Shown here: positions 26,820-35,881 of the stretch, piece after piece
How positions within the stretch are numbered: position 1 is the first letter of the stretch
How the letters are laid out: each line of letters opens with the position of its first letter
Source of the DNA: JBBAFB01 sp041655595
GTDB taxonomy: Bacteria > Bacillota > DULZ01
Assembly (NCBI GenBank): GCA_041655595.1
Contig: JBBAFB010000001.1
Coordinates: forward strand, 1-64,000
DNA: 64,000 nt
Direction: 5' to 3'
The notes under the pieces: generated by a model
Seen by the model: only the letters and a program-made list of their open reading frames with translations
The model's database searches: none
What the model was told of the DNA's origin: nothing
Position numbers and translations under genes: made by a program

Positions 26820-27944
26820 TCACAAAACCACAATTTCTAACCAATCCACTAGTTTAAATGTAAGCTGAGGGAGTTTCACAAGATTTTCCCCCGGCAAGGT
26901 ATGAAATTGAAAGTTAAATGTTCCTGCAGGCAAGTCAACCGAGCCGGCTTGCAGCCCACCAAAAAGATCCAAACCCCTACCACCTTCCTGTACCGTAAAA
27001 CTTTTTTTGGCAATTAACCCCGCCCACAGTCTGTTTACCTGAGAATCAACAAGAATATTTTTAGCTATTATCAGCAAAGCATCTTCACGAGAATCCTGCG
27101 GAGTTAAATTCTCGATTAGGGTAATAGCTCCCTCGGAAACTATAGCGATTTTACCATTATAACTCTCAGTGATACTATCTGCCGTTACAACTAAATCCCC
27201 TGCGGAAAAATATATGCCGGAATTTAATTTGCTTACATCAACAGTTGTCTCGGTTAATACCTCGTGCTTATTGTTTAGGTACCAGTCAAAATCTAAAGCA
27301 GGCACTTTGTTGCCATTTATTCCCTGGTAATATGGAAAACAGTTTTCACTTTTCTGCCAAACACCTTTGCAAATGATCTCCTTTGCAGCGACTAAGAGAC
27401 CATTAATTATAGTGTCCCCATTAACTACTATCGATTCAGAGGCCGACAAAGAGCCGCCAAAAACCGCATCGTTTAAGATGACTTGGCCATCAACCTCCAC
27501 TCGCCCTTCCAAAGAGCTTGAAGGCGGGAAAATCAGATTGTCTGAAACTATAAGGCCTCCTTTAATATTTAAACTTGTATACGATTTTAAATGCAAGAAA
27601 TCCACCGTCACTGCATTATTAAAAGGTTGTCTTTCCTTCTTTAGATCCACTCTGATCCTTCTGTTTATTCCATCCACCTCCCCTTGAGATTCAATTCTGA
27701 CCTGGGGGTTATTTCCTTTGTTAGTTACAGTTATTACTTTTATTTTACCCGGCTCGAAGTCTATATTCTTATAGCTGCCCTCCCAAGCCGGATTAGCCTT
27801 TAATTGGTTTACAGCTATTTGAATCCCCGCCTCAGCTACATAGAGTGCCTGCACCGCTTTTGCTTGATTTTGAGCAATTTTGCTTTCGGTAAAGGCTAAT
27901 TCAAAGCTAAAAATTCCAAGAGTCAGAACAACTGCAAAAAACAA
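26820..27944 (-). CDS. PilX-like pilus assembly/minor pilin protein, N-terminus probably frameshifted
   Basis: At least 374 aa with an N-terminal hydrophobic helix, then QAKAVQALYVAEAGIQIAVNQLK, the hallmark of PilX-like proteins, and a beta-rich polymer-forming-like repeat domain (GGLIVSDNLIFPPSSSLEGRVEVDGQVIL in pieces). The only in-frame start is a TTG with no good ribosome binding site in the middle of the helix. Upstream at 28000 an ATG with AAGGG at 9 bases would restore the N-terminus (MGVKKKLTEQEGF) if the adjacent G-run had one more base. So this is either a sequencing error, a phase-variable G tract or a real frameshift. Confidence 0.65.
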   Translation of the reverse strand: MFFAVVLTLGIFSFELAFTESKIAQNQAKAVQALYVAEAGIQIAVNQLKANPAWEGSYKNIDFEPGKIKVITVTNKGNNPQVRIESQGEVDGINRRIRVDLKKERQPFNNAVTVDFLHLKSYTSLNIKGGLIVSDNLIFPPSSSLEGRVEVDGQVILNDAVFGGSLSASESIVVNGDTIINGLLVAAKEIICKGVWQKSENCFPYYQGINGNKVPALDFDWYLNNKHEVLTETTVDVSKLNSGIYFSAGDLVVTADSITESYNGKIAIVSEGAITLIENLTPQDSREDALLIIAKNILVDSQVNRLWAGLIAKKSFTVQEGGRGLDLFGGLQAGSVDLPAGTFNFQFHTLPGENLVKLPQLTFKLVDWLEIVVL

Positions 27945-28012
27945 GATTGTCTGAAAGAAAAAAAAGCCTTCCTGCTCCGTTAATTTTTTCTTTACCCCAT
28001 CCTGATCAACCC

Positions 28013-28513
28013 TTATTTCAACTTAAGTTGTATTGATGTTTGGTATTCCCACAAACCCTCGGCCTCATTTAAACCCTTTAAAAATATAGTTACCAAATCG
28101 CTGTTTTCGAAGGGCACAGCATTATAAAAAAATTTCATTTCCCGGATTCCGCTAGCTACCGGATTATGGGCATAAAAAACTTTTGTCCCTTTTAACATTA
28201 TTGACCAGCGTAGGGTGTTGCCATTTAAATAGTACCAAATGACATCTCCTTCCCTACTTTCTAAAAGCAGATTGTCTTGGTCTATCCTAACAGCGGAAGC
28301 CTTTGCTAACAGGCCGTGACTTTTTCTTAAGTCTTGAGAGATGGCTTCCAAAGCAATCCTTAAGTTTTGCTGCCGATCCACGTTTTGCTCTAATCGGCTA
28401 TAAGATTTTAAACTTAAATCCAAGGCACCATACAATGCAAACAAGAGAAGCAGGAACAAGGAAGAAGCAAGCACAACTTCGAGTAAAGTAAAACCCTTTT
28501 GCTCAGTAATCAT
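28013..28513 (-). CDS. Minor prepilin (PilW-like)
   Basis: 166 aa with a class III signal peptide MITEQKG followed by FTLLEVVLASSLFLLLLFALYG, with Glu at +5 of the mature protein. The rest is a pilin-like beta domain (LRIALEAISQDLRKSHGLL and VIWYYLNGNTLRWSI). Overlaps the previous prepilin gene by 11 bases. Confidence 0.85.
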   Translation of the reverse strand: MITEQKGFTLLEVVLASSLFLLLLFALYGALDLSLKSYSRLEQNVDRQQNLRIALEAISQDLRKSHGLLAKASAVRIDQDNLLLESREGDVIWYYLNGNTLRWSIMLKGTKVFYAHNPVASGIREMKFFYNAVPFENSDLVTIFLKGLNEAEGLWEYQTSIQLKLK

Positions 28514-28901
28514 CTTTTTCCATTGTCCTTATAGTACTTAGAGTACAACTAACTCGCGAGTTAGTAATTTCCTGAAGAGTAACAGTGATTTTAAACAAAT
28601 TATTACCTTGATAGGGGGCAATGTCCACCCGATATTTATAATCCGTAAAAACGGGGTGATTTTGAAAATCCCGATTTTCGGACAGGTATTGGAGATCTCG
28701 ACCAAGGCTTTCCTCCAAAATTTCCTGGGCCAAAAAAATAGCTTTTGTCATTTCCCGGGAATTACTGAAAATTTTATTAGAACCAATAAATAAAGAAGTT
28801 AAAGGCATTAGCACAAGGGAAATCAGCAACAGGCTAAGCACAATTTCGATTAAAACTAAACCACTTTGCTCTTTCAGGCTTTGTCTTGTAACCATAATCA
28901 T
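28503..28901 (-). CDS. Minor prepilin (PilV-like)
   Basis: 132 aa. The N-terminus LKEQSGLVLIEIVLSLLLISLVLMPL is a prepilin leader with G before the cleavage site and Glu at +5. AIFLAQEILEESLGR is a common PilV/GspI-like motif. Overlaps neighbours on both sides, so it is part of a translationally coupled minor pilin set. Confidence 0.82.
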   Translation of the reverse strand: MIMVTRQSLKEQSGLVLIEIVLSLLLISLVLMPLTSLFIGSNKIFSNSREMTKAIFLAQEILEESLGRDLQYLSENRDFQNHPVFTDYKYRVDIAPYQGNNLFKITVTLQEITNSRVSCTLSTIRTMEKDDY

Positions 28902-29356
28902 TCCTCTTCCTGGTCCTCAAACGCCATTCTAATTCTACCCGTGGAGGGCATAAGATAGATATAGCAAAAATCATTATAGGAGTTTTTTAAGATGATGGTA
29001 CCCGCTTGGCTCGGTGCACCTATTAAACTAAATGTCAGTTGGGAATTAGTTAAAGGCACTTGTAAGAAAGTAATACCTTTAGGTAGATCCCTCTTGACTC
29101 TCCTTTTTGTACCCTCCTCGATGGCGTAATAAGTATTGTTTTTTGCAAAATTTATTTTAATTACTCCCGCGCTCCCATAAATAGATTCTTGCCTAACCCA
29201 GCGCATATCAGCAACAAGTTGGTTGGCGGCACCTCTCAATTGATAACCGGCAAGAATTTTTAAAAAATTGGGAAACGAAACGGCAAATAGGGTAAAGATA
29301 ATTGCCATTACCAAAACTAGTTCAATTAGAGTAAAACCGTAGTTCTTTTTGTTCAT
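28898..29356 (-). CDS. Minor prepilin (GspH/FimT-like)
   Basis: 152 aa. Classic prepilin start MNKKNYGFTLIELVLVMAIIFTL, followed by a GspH/FimT-type region (LRGAANQLVADMRWVRQESI) and a beta-rich tail FCYIYLMPSTGRIRMAFE. Located between gspF and other minor pilins. Confidence 0.87.
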   Translation of the reverse strand: MNKKNYGFTLIELVLVMAIIFTLFAVSFPNFLKILAGYQLRGAANQLVADMRWVRQESIYGSAGVIKINFAKNNTYYAIEEGTKRRVKRDLPKGITFLQVPLTNSQLTFSLIGAPSQAGTIILKNSYNDFCYIYLMPSTGRIRMAFEDQEEE

Positions 29357-29378
29357 GTCTGCTCCATTAAAAGAGTTT

Positions 29379-30593
29379 TTAAAATATTGCTAGCATATTA
29401 AACAAAGGCAGCATTAAGGCAAGCACAACAACCCCAATCAGGCCGCCCATTATCAAAATCAAAATCGGCTCTATTAGTTTTGTAACTCTGTCCAAGGCTG
29501 TCGTAACTTCTTTGTCATAGTAATCTTTTAGTTTAAGTAAAAACTGGGAAACCTGCCCCGTTGCTTCCCCCACCTCAATCATTTTTATTAATAGTTCAGG
29601 GAAAATTGCTACTTTTGCCAAAGGCTCAGCCAGTTGCAATCCTTCTTCAAGGCTTGCACCGGCATCTGATAAACCACGGCTAAGTAAAGCATTATTTAGG
29701 GTCCCTTTTGTAACTTCCAGAGCCGTTAAAATAGGCACCCCTTTATCCAGTAAAGTACCCAAGACATGACAAAAGCGGGAACTCATTATCTTAACAAGCA
29801 AACTGCCTACCAAAGGCATCTTTAAACAGAATGCATCCCAAAACAATCTTCCCTTTTCGGTTTGAAAATAACTAAAAAGACTTAGCAGCAACAATAAAAA
29901 AAACAGGACTAAATAAAAGCCCCATTGTGCCAAAAAATAACTCAGGCTAAGAATTTTTGCAGTTAACATAGGAAGGGATGCCCCCATCCCTTCCAGCATA
30001 ATGGAAAAGCTAGGTACCACATAGGAAAGTAAAAAAACCAAGGCACCGATGGTTAACATAAAAAGTAAAAAAGGGTAAGCTAAAGCGGCGGCAATCTTTT
30101 GCTGTAATTGTGCTTCTTTATCATAATGTGAAGACAACCAATCAAAAACTTCTTCCAAAATACCCCCTGTTTCGCCTGCCTCTACCATACCGGTCATGAG
30201 GGGCGGGAAAACATGATTATGTTTCCTCATAGAATTTGCCAAGTTCTCTCCTTTTTTTAAATCCTCCATTGCATCCCGGATGGCAGATTTAAATCTTGGT
30301 GTGGTTTTAGCTGCGCTAATTTCTAAAATTTTCAATAAAGGCAGACCGGCCTTCAGCATCGCTGAAACCTGGTAAGAAAAGGCGGATAAATCTTTGCTAC
30401 CTACTTTTAATTTAGAAAAGCCCGGTTGAAGATGCTTATTTAAACTTCGTTTATTTAACTCTAGAATGAATAGTCTTTTCTTTTTTAGGATATTTTCCGC
30501 GTCTTTCTGGTCGGAAACATAAAGGCTTCCCTTAACCAGCCTACCTTCCATATCTCTGGCCTTATATTGGAATTCTGCCACTTTAATCCTCAC
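29379..30593 (-). CDS. GspF/PilC-family inner-membrane platform protein (copy 1)
   Basis: 404 aa. Two repeated GspF domains (residues about 70-195 and 272-394) with the motifs FSYQVSAMLKAGLPLLKIL and FCHVLGTLLDKGVPILTALEV, and three membrane helices. Conserved GEATGQVSQFLLKLKDYYDKEV near the end. PilC anchors the assembly ATPases. There is a second platform gene at 37574-38785, suggesting two assembly systems or a split role. Confidence 0.93.
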   Translation of the reverse strand: MRIKVAEFQYKARDMEGRLVKGSLYVSDQKDAENILKKKRLFILELNKRSLNKHLQPGFSKLKVGSKDLSAFSYQVSAMLKAGLPLLKILEISAAKTTPRFKSAIRDAMEDLKKGENLANSMRKHNHVFPPLMTGMVEAGETGGILEEVFDWLSSHYDKEAQLQQKIAAALAYPFLLFMLTIGALVFLLSYVVPSFSIMLEGMGASLPMLTAKILSLSYFLAQWGFYLVLFFLLLLLSLFSYFQTEKGRLFWDAFCLKMPLVGSLLVKIMSSRFCHVLGTLLDKGVPILTALEVTKGTLNNALLSRGLSDAGASLEEGLQLAEPLAKVAIFPELLIKMIEVGEATGQVSQFLLKLKDYYDKEVTTALDRVTKLIEPILILIMGGLIGVVVLALMLPLFNMLAIF

Positions 30594-30729
30594 TCTTTAA
30601 TTAATAAGTTAATGTATTTAAAATATTCTCACATAATAAATTCTACCTTCCTGTGACCCATTCCTGCAATTTTTCCATAAAAAATATCATTTATTTACAT
30701 CTGTAAGTCAACAAATTAACATTGGACAT

Positions 30730-32160
30730 TTATTTAATTGATTTTTCGCGGATTGGTGATTTAAATTCTAATACTTTTTTATTTCCGTTTTCCTCATTTC
30801 CCGGTGCCGAACCCGATGTGGAAGCAATTTTGAGAGGCCTTGGTTTATTTTCATCCCAATCCGGAAAAAAGTCTCTAATATGCAGTATGTTTAATTTTGT
30901 ACCGCCTCCCAAGTATTGAAACCCATCCTTTGCTATTACTACGCCACTGAATTCGTTAAAATGTCCTAAGGTCACTCTACCTTCCAGTGCAATCAACAAA
31001 CCCTTCATGGATAAGTTTCCCCAGGACGGATCTACCCTAATGTCGCCACTTTTACTAATTATTATAACTTCCTTAGGGGAATTATTACCCGGAAAACTCC
31101 ACGTGTAATCGCCTTCAGCTAAAATTCTCACAACATTAGAAAGCGGCGGGGTATCTGAACTGCTTGCCGCATGGTAGTAGTCACTCCAGTCAAACTTGTC
31201 ATTTAAAGCGAGATTAATTGTGGGCACTATAAAATCGGGGTAACGATTTTCATCATCTAATTTTTGGGCTTTACTACTTATATTACCACTAGCATTACCT
31301 AAGTAATAAACATTTTTGTTAATTGTATAGTAGTTGCCAAAATGGACATTGCCTTTAACATACACATCTCCATTAAATTTGGGGCCCGTCACTTCGAGAT
31401 CACCATTTATTATCACATCACCGTAAACCTCTCTATCTCCACCTGTAAAACTCAGATCACCATTAACATAAATGTATCCCGGATGGCTTTTGCTACCTAA
31501 AGAAGTAGAACCACCTCCCATGTTAACGGAACCATCAATATATATTTTTGTTACATTAATTGCAGCCCCTTGATTGAATCTACCTGAATCTAAGCCTCCG
31601 AATACAATAGTCCCATTTTCTCCGTTAATTGCATTTCCTGCAAAACTTACTGCCGGGTTTTCCATGTAAAGAAATATATCATCCATATCATCCCCATTAG
31701 TCTCGCCACCCCTGTTTATAGTGATAACAGCGCCCACTTTTCTAGTACTATTGCCAATTTTACCGGTGGATTCGATTGCGTAATCCCTAGTATCTCCACT
31801 AGAGTCACCAACTTGAGCTAGTGTAATAATTGCCAGGGGTTCTTCTTTATTATACAGTCCAAAATCTTCGCAGATAAGGGTTCCATCCTGAAAAATGTTT
31901 TCCACACGATGGAAAAACAGATCTGCATCTACATGATTACTATCCTCGGTAATTACCTTGTAAATTTCATCCACTGCATAATGGATTCCGGATTCCGCTA
32001 TATAGTAGGTACTTTGGCTTTGGCTGTCCAGTTTAGTTTGTTTTAAATTTGAACTTGTGGCGTTAATGATGGCAATACCTAAAATGGAGACCAAAGCAAG
32101 GCCCAGCAATGTTGCGACTAATGCAAAACCTGTTTGGTTTTTTAGTATTTTTTTCACCAC
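30730..32160 (-). CDS. PilX-like pilus protein with large beta-rich domain
   Basis: 476 aa. N-terminal LKNQTGFALVATLLGLALVSILG membrane helix, then QSTYYIAESGIHYAVDEI, the PilX hallmark. The remainder is beta-rich and repetitive with GDLSFTGG, NGDLEVTG and VKGNVHFG strands resembling a polymer-forming/bactofilin-like solenoid, so it may be a tip or scaffold protein. Followed at 30594-30729 by 136 AT-rich bases in which I see no gene. Confidence 0.75.
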   Translation of the reverse strand: MVKKILKNQTGFALVATLLGLALVSILGIAIINATSSNLKQTKLDSQSQSTYYIAESGIHYAVDEIYKVITEDSNHVDADLFFHRVENIFQDGTLICEDFGLYNKEEPLAIITLAQVGDSSGDTRDYAIESTGKIGNSTRKVGAVITINRGGETNGDDMDDIFLYMENPAVSFAGNAINGENGTIVFGGLDSGRFNQGAAINVTKIYIDGSVNMGGGSTSLGSKSHPGYIYVNGDLSFTGGDREVYGDVIINGDLEVTGPKFNGDVYVKGNVHFGNYYTINKNVYYLGNASGNISSKAQKLDDENRYPDFIVPTINLALNDKFDWSDYYHAASSSDTPPLSNVVRILAEGDYTWSFPGNNSPKEVIIISKSGDIRVDPSWGNLSMKGLLIALEGRVTLGHFNEFSGVVIAKDGFQYLGGGTKLNILHIRDFFPDWDENKPRPLKIASTSGSAPGNEENGNKKVLEFKSPIREKSIK

Positions 32161-32171
32161 AACACCACCTC

Positions 32172-32579
32172 CTAACGAATCTTTAAAACTGATGCGAGTC
32201 TATATTCTTCACCGTTTCCATCCTTAACCAAGATTTCTACTTTAATATCCCTACTTGTTACTGCTTCAACAAATAATTGATAATTGCCTTCAACAGCTAT
32301 CTCATTTCCTTTTAATAATTTTCCTTCTTCCGATCTATAAACAATATCATCCAAGATAAGGGTGTTCCCTTCTGTATTAACAATATCTGCCTTTCTTATT
32401 TCCCTTGTTAAATAGTCCATCGCAGTTCTGGCATCTATAATAATATTTGTTTTTTCACTTTGAAAACCAAAATATTTAAAGGAATTAGAAATAGGGGTAA
32501 AGATAACTGCCAGCACTACCCCTAATATTGCTAAAACAACCAGTAACTCTACTAAAGCAAAACCTCTAGCGGTCTTCAT
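32172..32579 (-). CDS. Minor prepilin
   Basis: 135 aa. MKTARGFALVELLVVLAILGVVLAVIF is a prepilin leader with Glu at +5. DARTAMDYLTREIRKADIV resembles PilW/GspJ family proteins. Overlaps the next prepilin gene by 14 bases. Confidence 0.85.
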   Translation of the reverse strand: MKTARGFALVELLVVLAILGVVLAVIFTPISNSFKYFGFQSEKTNIIIDARTAMDYLTREIRKADIVNTEGNTLILDDIVYRSEEGKLLKGNEIAVEGNYQLFVEAVTSRDIKVEILVKDGNGEEYRLASVLKIR

Positions 32580-33012
32580 TTAAAATGCCCCTTCCCTTCC
32601 AGGAATACAAGGCCTCGTATTGTACATCCAGTTTGCTCTTACTGCTGTCCTCATAAATTTTTGCTATTACTCTGATTAGATTGTTATCCCCAACTTCTGC
32701 AAAACTGAGTTCAAGAAATTTGTGATCCCCATATTCGCGACCGAAGATATTTGGCCCTAGCTTCTCATAACCTTCTTTTATTAATTCACCCTCTAAACCT
32801 TCAAAATTTATTTCCCTGCTTATACCATAAGCAAACTCCATGACATCCTTTCCAAGGTAGGTAGCATCCAAGGTTTCCTCAGATTTTTGATTAGTTCTTG
32901 CCGCCAGGGTGAATAAAGGGAAAAAGGCGACTGCAATCATGACAATTATGGCTAAAGCAATCAGCAATTCTATCAAAGTGAGTCCTAAACTATCAGCTTT
33001 AAAACATTTCAC
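32566..33012 (-). CDS. Minor prepilin
   Basis: 148 aa. KADSLGLTLIELLIALAIIVMIAVAF is a class III leader with G-LTLIE, then a short pilin-type C-domain. Follows the pilB-like ATPase gene, as part of the same operon. Confidence 0.85.
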   Translation of the reverse strand: MKCFKADSLGLTLIELLIALAIIVMIAVAFFPLFTLAARTNQKSEETLDATYLGKDVMEFAYGISREINFEGLEGELIKEGYEKLGPNIFGREYGDHKFLELSFAEVGDNNLIRVIAKIYEDSSKSKLDVQYEALYSWKGRGILNEDR

Positions 33013-33057
33013 TAAGGCCCACCCCTTAACGAAAGCTAAATTTTATTTCCAGGATAA

Positions 33058-34752
33058 TTAAACGATTACTCTTAGCAACTCATCCAGTGAAACTAAACCT
33101 TTAGAAACCGCCAAAAGCCCTTGTTGCCTGAAGGTAACCATTCCTTCTTCTACTGCAACTTTTTTGATCTCCCCGGCGGAACGCCTTTCTATAGCCATTT
33201 GAGCAACCCTGTCGGAGACTACTAATATTTCAAAAACCCCGAGCCTTCCTTGGTAACCGGTATAACCGCATTGAATACAGCCTTCGGATCTGTAGAGCCG
33301 GGTTTGTTTCTCCCCTTCCTCTACGGGGAAATCAGGTACAGTTTTCAGCAAGTCTCCGTGAGTTATGGTATAAGGCTCCTTACAATGGGGGCAAAGAATT
33401 CGGACTAATCTTTGGGCAATGACACAGGCTAGGGAAGAAGCGGTCAGAAATGGTTCGATGCCCATGTCATTAAGTCTGGTAATGGCCCCCGCGGAATCAT
33501 TGGTGTGTAGGCTCGATAAAACCAAATGGCCTGTTAAGGAGGATTCAATTGCTATCCTTGCTGTTTCCTGGTCTCTAATTTCACCTACCATTACTATATC
33601 CGGATCATTTCTTAAAATTGAACGTAAGCCCGTCGGAAAAGTCAAGCCGGCCTGGATATTAACCTGCATTTGATTAACTCCATCCAGCCTTCTTTCAACC
33701 GGGTCCTCAATGGTGATAATATGCTTGTCTTTTTGATTCAAAGTATTTAGAATAGCATATAGGGTAGTGCTTTTGCCGCTACCCGTGGGCCCTGTTGCCA
33801 GAATCATTCCATAGGGTAGCTTGATGACATTTTCCAACTTTGTATAATCATCACCCGAAAAACCCAGATCCATAATGCTGAGCTGTTTAGCACCGCGATC
33901 CAAAATGCGCAAGGTCAATTTTTCTCCGTAAGCGGTGGGCAAAGAGGCCACACGTATATCTACCACATTACCATCAACCTTTAAGGTGGCACGGCCATCT
34001 TGGGGAATTCTTCTTTCCGCAATATCCATATTAGCCATAACTTTAATTCTAGAAATCAAGGCTGGCAAAAGATGCCTGGGAGGAGTCATCACTTCATGAA
34101 GTACGCCATCTATCCGAAAACGAACCCTAAGACCTCTCTCCAAGGGCTCTATATGAATATCACTGGCCCTATCTGTGATTCCTTGCCCGATTATCATATT
34201 GGCTAGCTTTACGGCGGGTTTATCCCCCATTTCGGCAAAAGAAATTAAATCATTATCAAGTTCCTCATCCGGAATATCTTCAATTTCCAATTGTGGCCGG
34301 ATGTATTGTTCTATGAATAACATCAGTTCTGTGTCAGTTACCAAGACGGGTTTAATTTCCATACCCGATAAAAGCCTCAGATCCTCCAAGGCAATTAAAT
34401 TTCGTGGCTGGTTCATTGCTACCACTAAAGCCCCGTCCTCGAAGGCAACGGGTAGCGCTTGATAACGCTTTATTACAGCGGGGTCCAAAATACTAACAGC
34501 TTTTTTATCGACAGGAAAACTTTCTAAGGTAAGAAAAGGCACTCCCGACTGAGCAGCTATCGCCCTTGCCACCGATGCTTCCGTAGTAAAGCCCATTTCA
34601 ACCAGCACTTGTCCTAAAAACAAGTCTTTTCCCTTACTTTGCTCTTGCTTAATTAAGGCAGCCTCCAGTTGGGCCATTGTAATTTCACCGGTCTCAACTA
34701 AAAAGCGTCCGGTATAATTGTGCTGTAGCTTATCCTTCAATGAGCAGTACAC
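33058..34752 (-). CDS. GspE/PilB-family assembly ATPase (copy 1)
   Basis: 564 aa. N-terminal MshEN domains (GEITMAQLEAALIKQ and VEMGFTTEASVARAIAAQSGVP) precede the ATPase core with Walker A GPTGSGKSTTLYAI near 317-330, the Asp box region, Walker B IVMVGEIRDQETA and the His box HLVLSSLHTNDS. A zinc-binding tetra-Cys motif (CPHC...CIQCGYTGY) near 458-490 is typical. MshEN domains of this kind often bind c-di-GMP, notable with the c-di-GMP riboswitch 6 kb upstream. Confidence 0.95.
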   Translation of the reverse strand: MYCSLKDKLQHNYTGRFLVETGEITMAQLEAALIKQEQSKGKDLFLGQVLVEMGFTTEASVARAIAAQSGVPFLTLESFPVDKKAVSILDPAVIKRYQALPVAFEDGALVVAMNQPRNLIALEDLRLLSGMEIKPVLVTDTELMLFIEQYIRPQLEIEDIPDEELDNDLISFAEMGDKPAVKLANMIIGQGITDRASDIHIEPLERGLRVRFRIDGVLHEVMTPPRHLLPALISRIKVMANMDIAERRIPQDGRATLKVDGNVVDIRVASLPTAYGEKLTLRILDRGAKQLSIMDLGFSGDDYTKLENVIKLPYGMILATGPTGSGKSTTLYAILNTLNQKDKHIITIEDPVERRLDGVNQMQVNIQAGLTFPTGLRSILRNDPDIVMVGEIRDQETARIAIESSLTGHLVLSSLHTNDSAGAITRLNDMGIEPFLTASSLACVIAQRLVRILCPHCKEPYTITHGDLLKTVPDFPVEEGEKQTRLYRSEGCIQCGYTGYQGRLGVFEILVVSDRVAQMAIERRSAGEIKKVAVEEGMVTFRQQGLLAVSKGLVSLDELLRVIV

Positions 34753-34757
34753 CCCCC

Positions 34758-35297
34758 CTAATCAATATAATAAGCAGTTGCATTTAAATCCGCTTTTATT
34801 ATGCCCTCCCCCTCAGCTAATTTTTGGTTAGTGATGGAGATACTTTGTAAGGTCGTTAAATGGGGCTGGTCATAGAGATTACGAATAAATTTTAACAAAC
34901 CTAAATAGTCCCCTTCAAAAACCACCCTTAGGGGCAACTGATAATAATTAGAGCCTTTCAAGGTGTCAAAAAAACGAATTTCAGATACTCGGCCCCCCGT
35001 TCCCAAAGCAGAATCTTGAACAGCGATGATTAAATCTTGTTCAGAAAGATTTTCGGGCAGAAGTTTTGTTAAAATATCAGACCGATCAATTAAATCCGGC
35101 ACCCGTTCCTTCAAAAACAATAAACGAGTCACCCTTCCTTCCAAAATTGATATTTCTTGCTCCGTAAGTACGATATCGGTTCTCAATTCATCAAGGTACC
35201 GAAATTGCTGATAAAATTTAAATAATGACAGGACAACTAGGGTAACAATTACCAACAAAATGACTATATTTTGTCTCTTTATACTTTCAAAATCCAT
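34758..35297 (-). CDS. PilO-like pilus assembly protein (second MNO set)
   Basis: 179 aa, N-terminal helix QNIVILLVIVTLVVLSLFKFYQQF, coiled coil, and a PilO-type ferredoxin-like domain (YYQLPLRVVFEGDYLGLLKFIRNLYDQPHLTTLQSI in parts). Conserved PilO motif region L-K-F-I-x-x-L is visible. It follows pilN by 23 bases in the operon. Confidence 0.82.
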   Translation of the reverse strand: MDFESIKRQNIVILLVIVTLVVLSLFKFYQQFRYLDELRTDIVLTEQEISILEGRVTRLLFLKERVPDLIDRSDILTKLLPENLSEQDLIIAVQDSALGTGGRVSEIRFFDTLKGSNYYQLPLRVVFEGDYLGLLKFIRNLYDQPHLTTLQSISITNQKLAEGEGIIKADLNATAYYID

Positions 35298-35320
35298 CTG
35301 TTACACCCCTAAGTCAAATC

Positions 35321-35875
35321 CTAATTTCTTTTAGAAAACACTAAGTTGATTTCAAATTGGGTTTCCATGTTTACACTGTCAGTGGAAAGATAACGACAGC
35401 GTAAATCGGAGACCCCCGGTAGTTGCTCTAAACCAGTTAAGTAGCCGGCGACCGTATTTTTATTATTTGCCCTACCCCTGATTCTAACTTCGCCGACTCG
35501 GTCCTTTTGGGAACTGTTGGCATTTAAATCGGTAAGCGTAATTTCTTGAGGTGTTAGTCGTCCAAACTCGGCCAAAAACTCAAACCAATTCATTTCGCCT
35601 TCCTTCGCTGCTACTAAAATTCCACTCTTTTTTTCAACCTGCCCATAAATGTTTTCATAGGGTGCCAATAATTTTATCTGTTCATTTAAGGTTTGCCGAT
35701 AGGCTAGGGAGCCCTCCAATTGGTTTTGTAAAATGCTGTTGTTTAATAGAAGAAAACCATAAATCAGCAAAAAAGCAACTAAAATTACCGCGCCTGATAA
35801 AAGAAGAATCCTTTGCCACCGTTTAAAGGCTGTGCGTAATCGGTACTCCCTTGGAAGCAAACTAATTGATATCAA
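35321..35875 (-). CDS. PilN-like pilus assembly protein (second MNO set)
   Basis: 184 aa. MISISLLPREYRLRTAFK is the PilN signature (ISLLP binds PilM), followed by a membrane helix (LLLSGAVILVAFLLIYGFLLL) and a PilN C-terminal fold with ITLTDLNANSSQKDRVGEVRIRGRANNKNTVAGYL in parts. Confidence 0.85.
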   Translation of the reverse strand: MISISLLPREYRLRTAFKRWQRILLLSGAVILVAFLLIYGFLLLNNSILQNQLEGSLAYRQTLNEQIKLLAPYENIYGQVEKKSGILVAAKEGEMNWFEFLAEFGRLTPQEITLTDLNANSSQKDRVGEVRIRGRANNKNTVAGYLTGLEQLPGVSDLRCRYLSTDSVNMETQFEINLVFSKRN

Positions 35876-35881
35876 TTTTTA

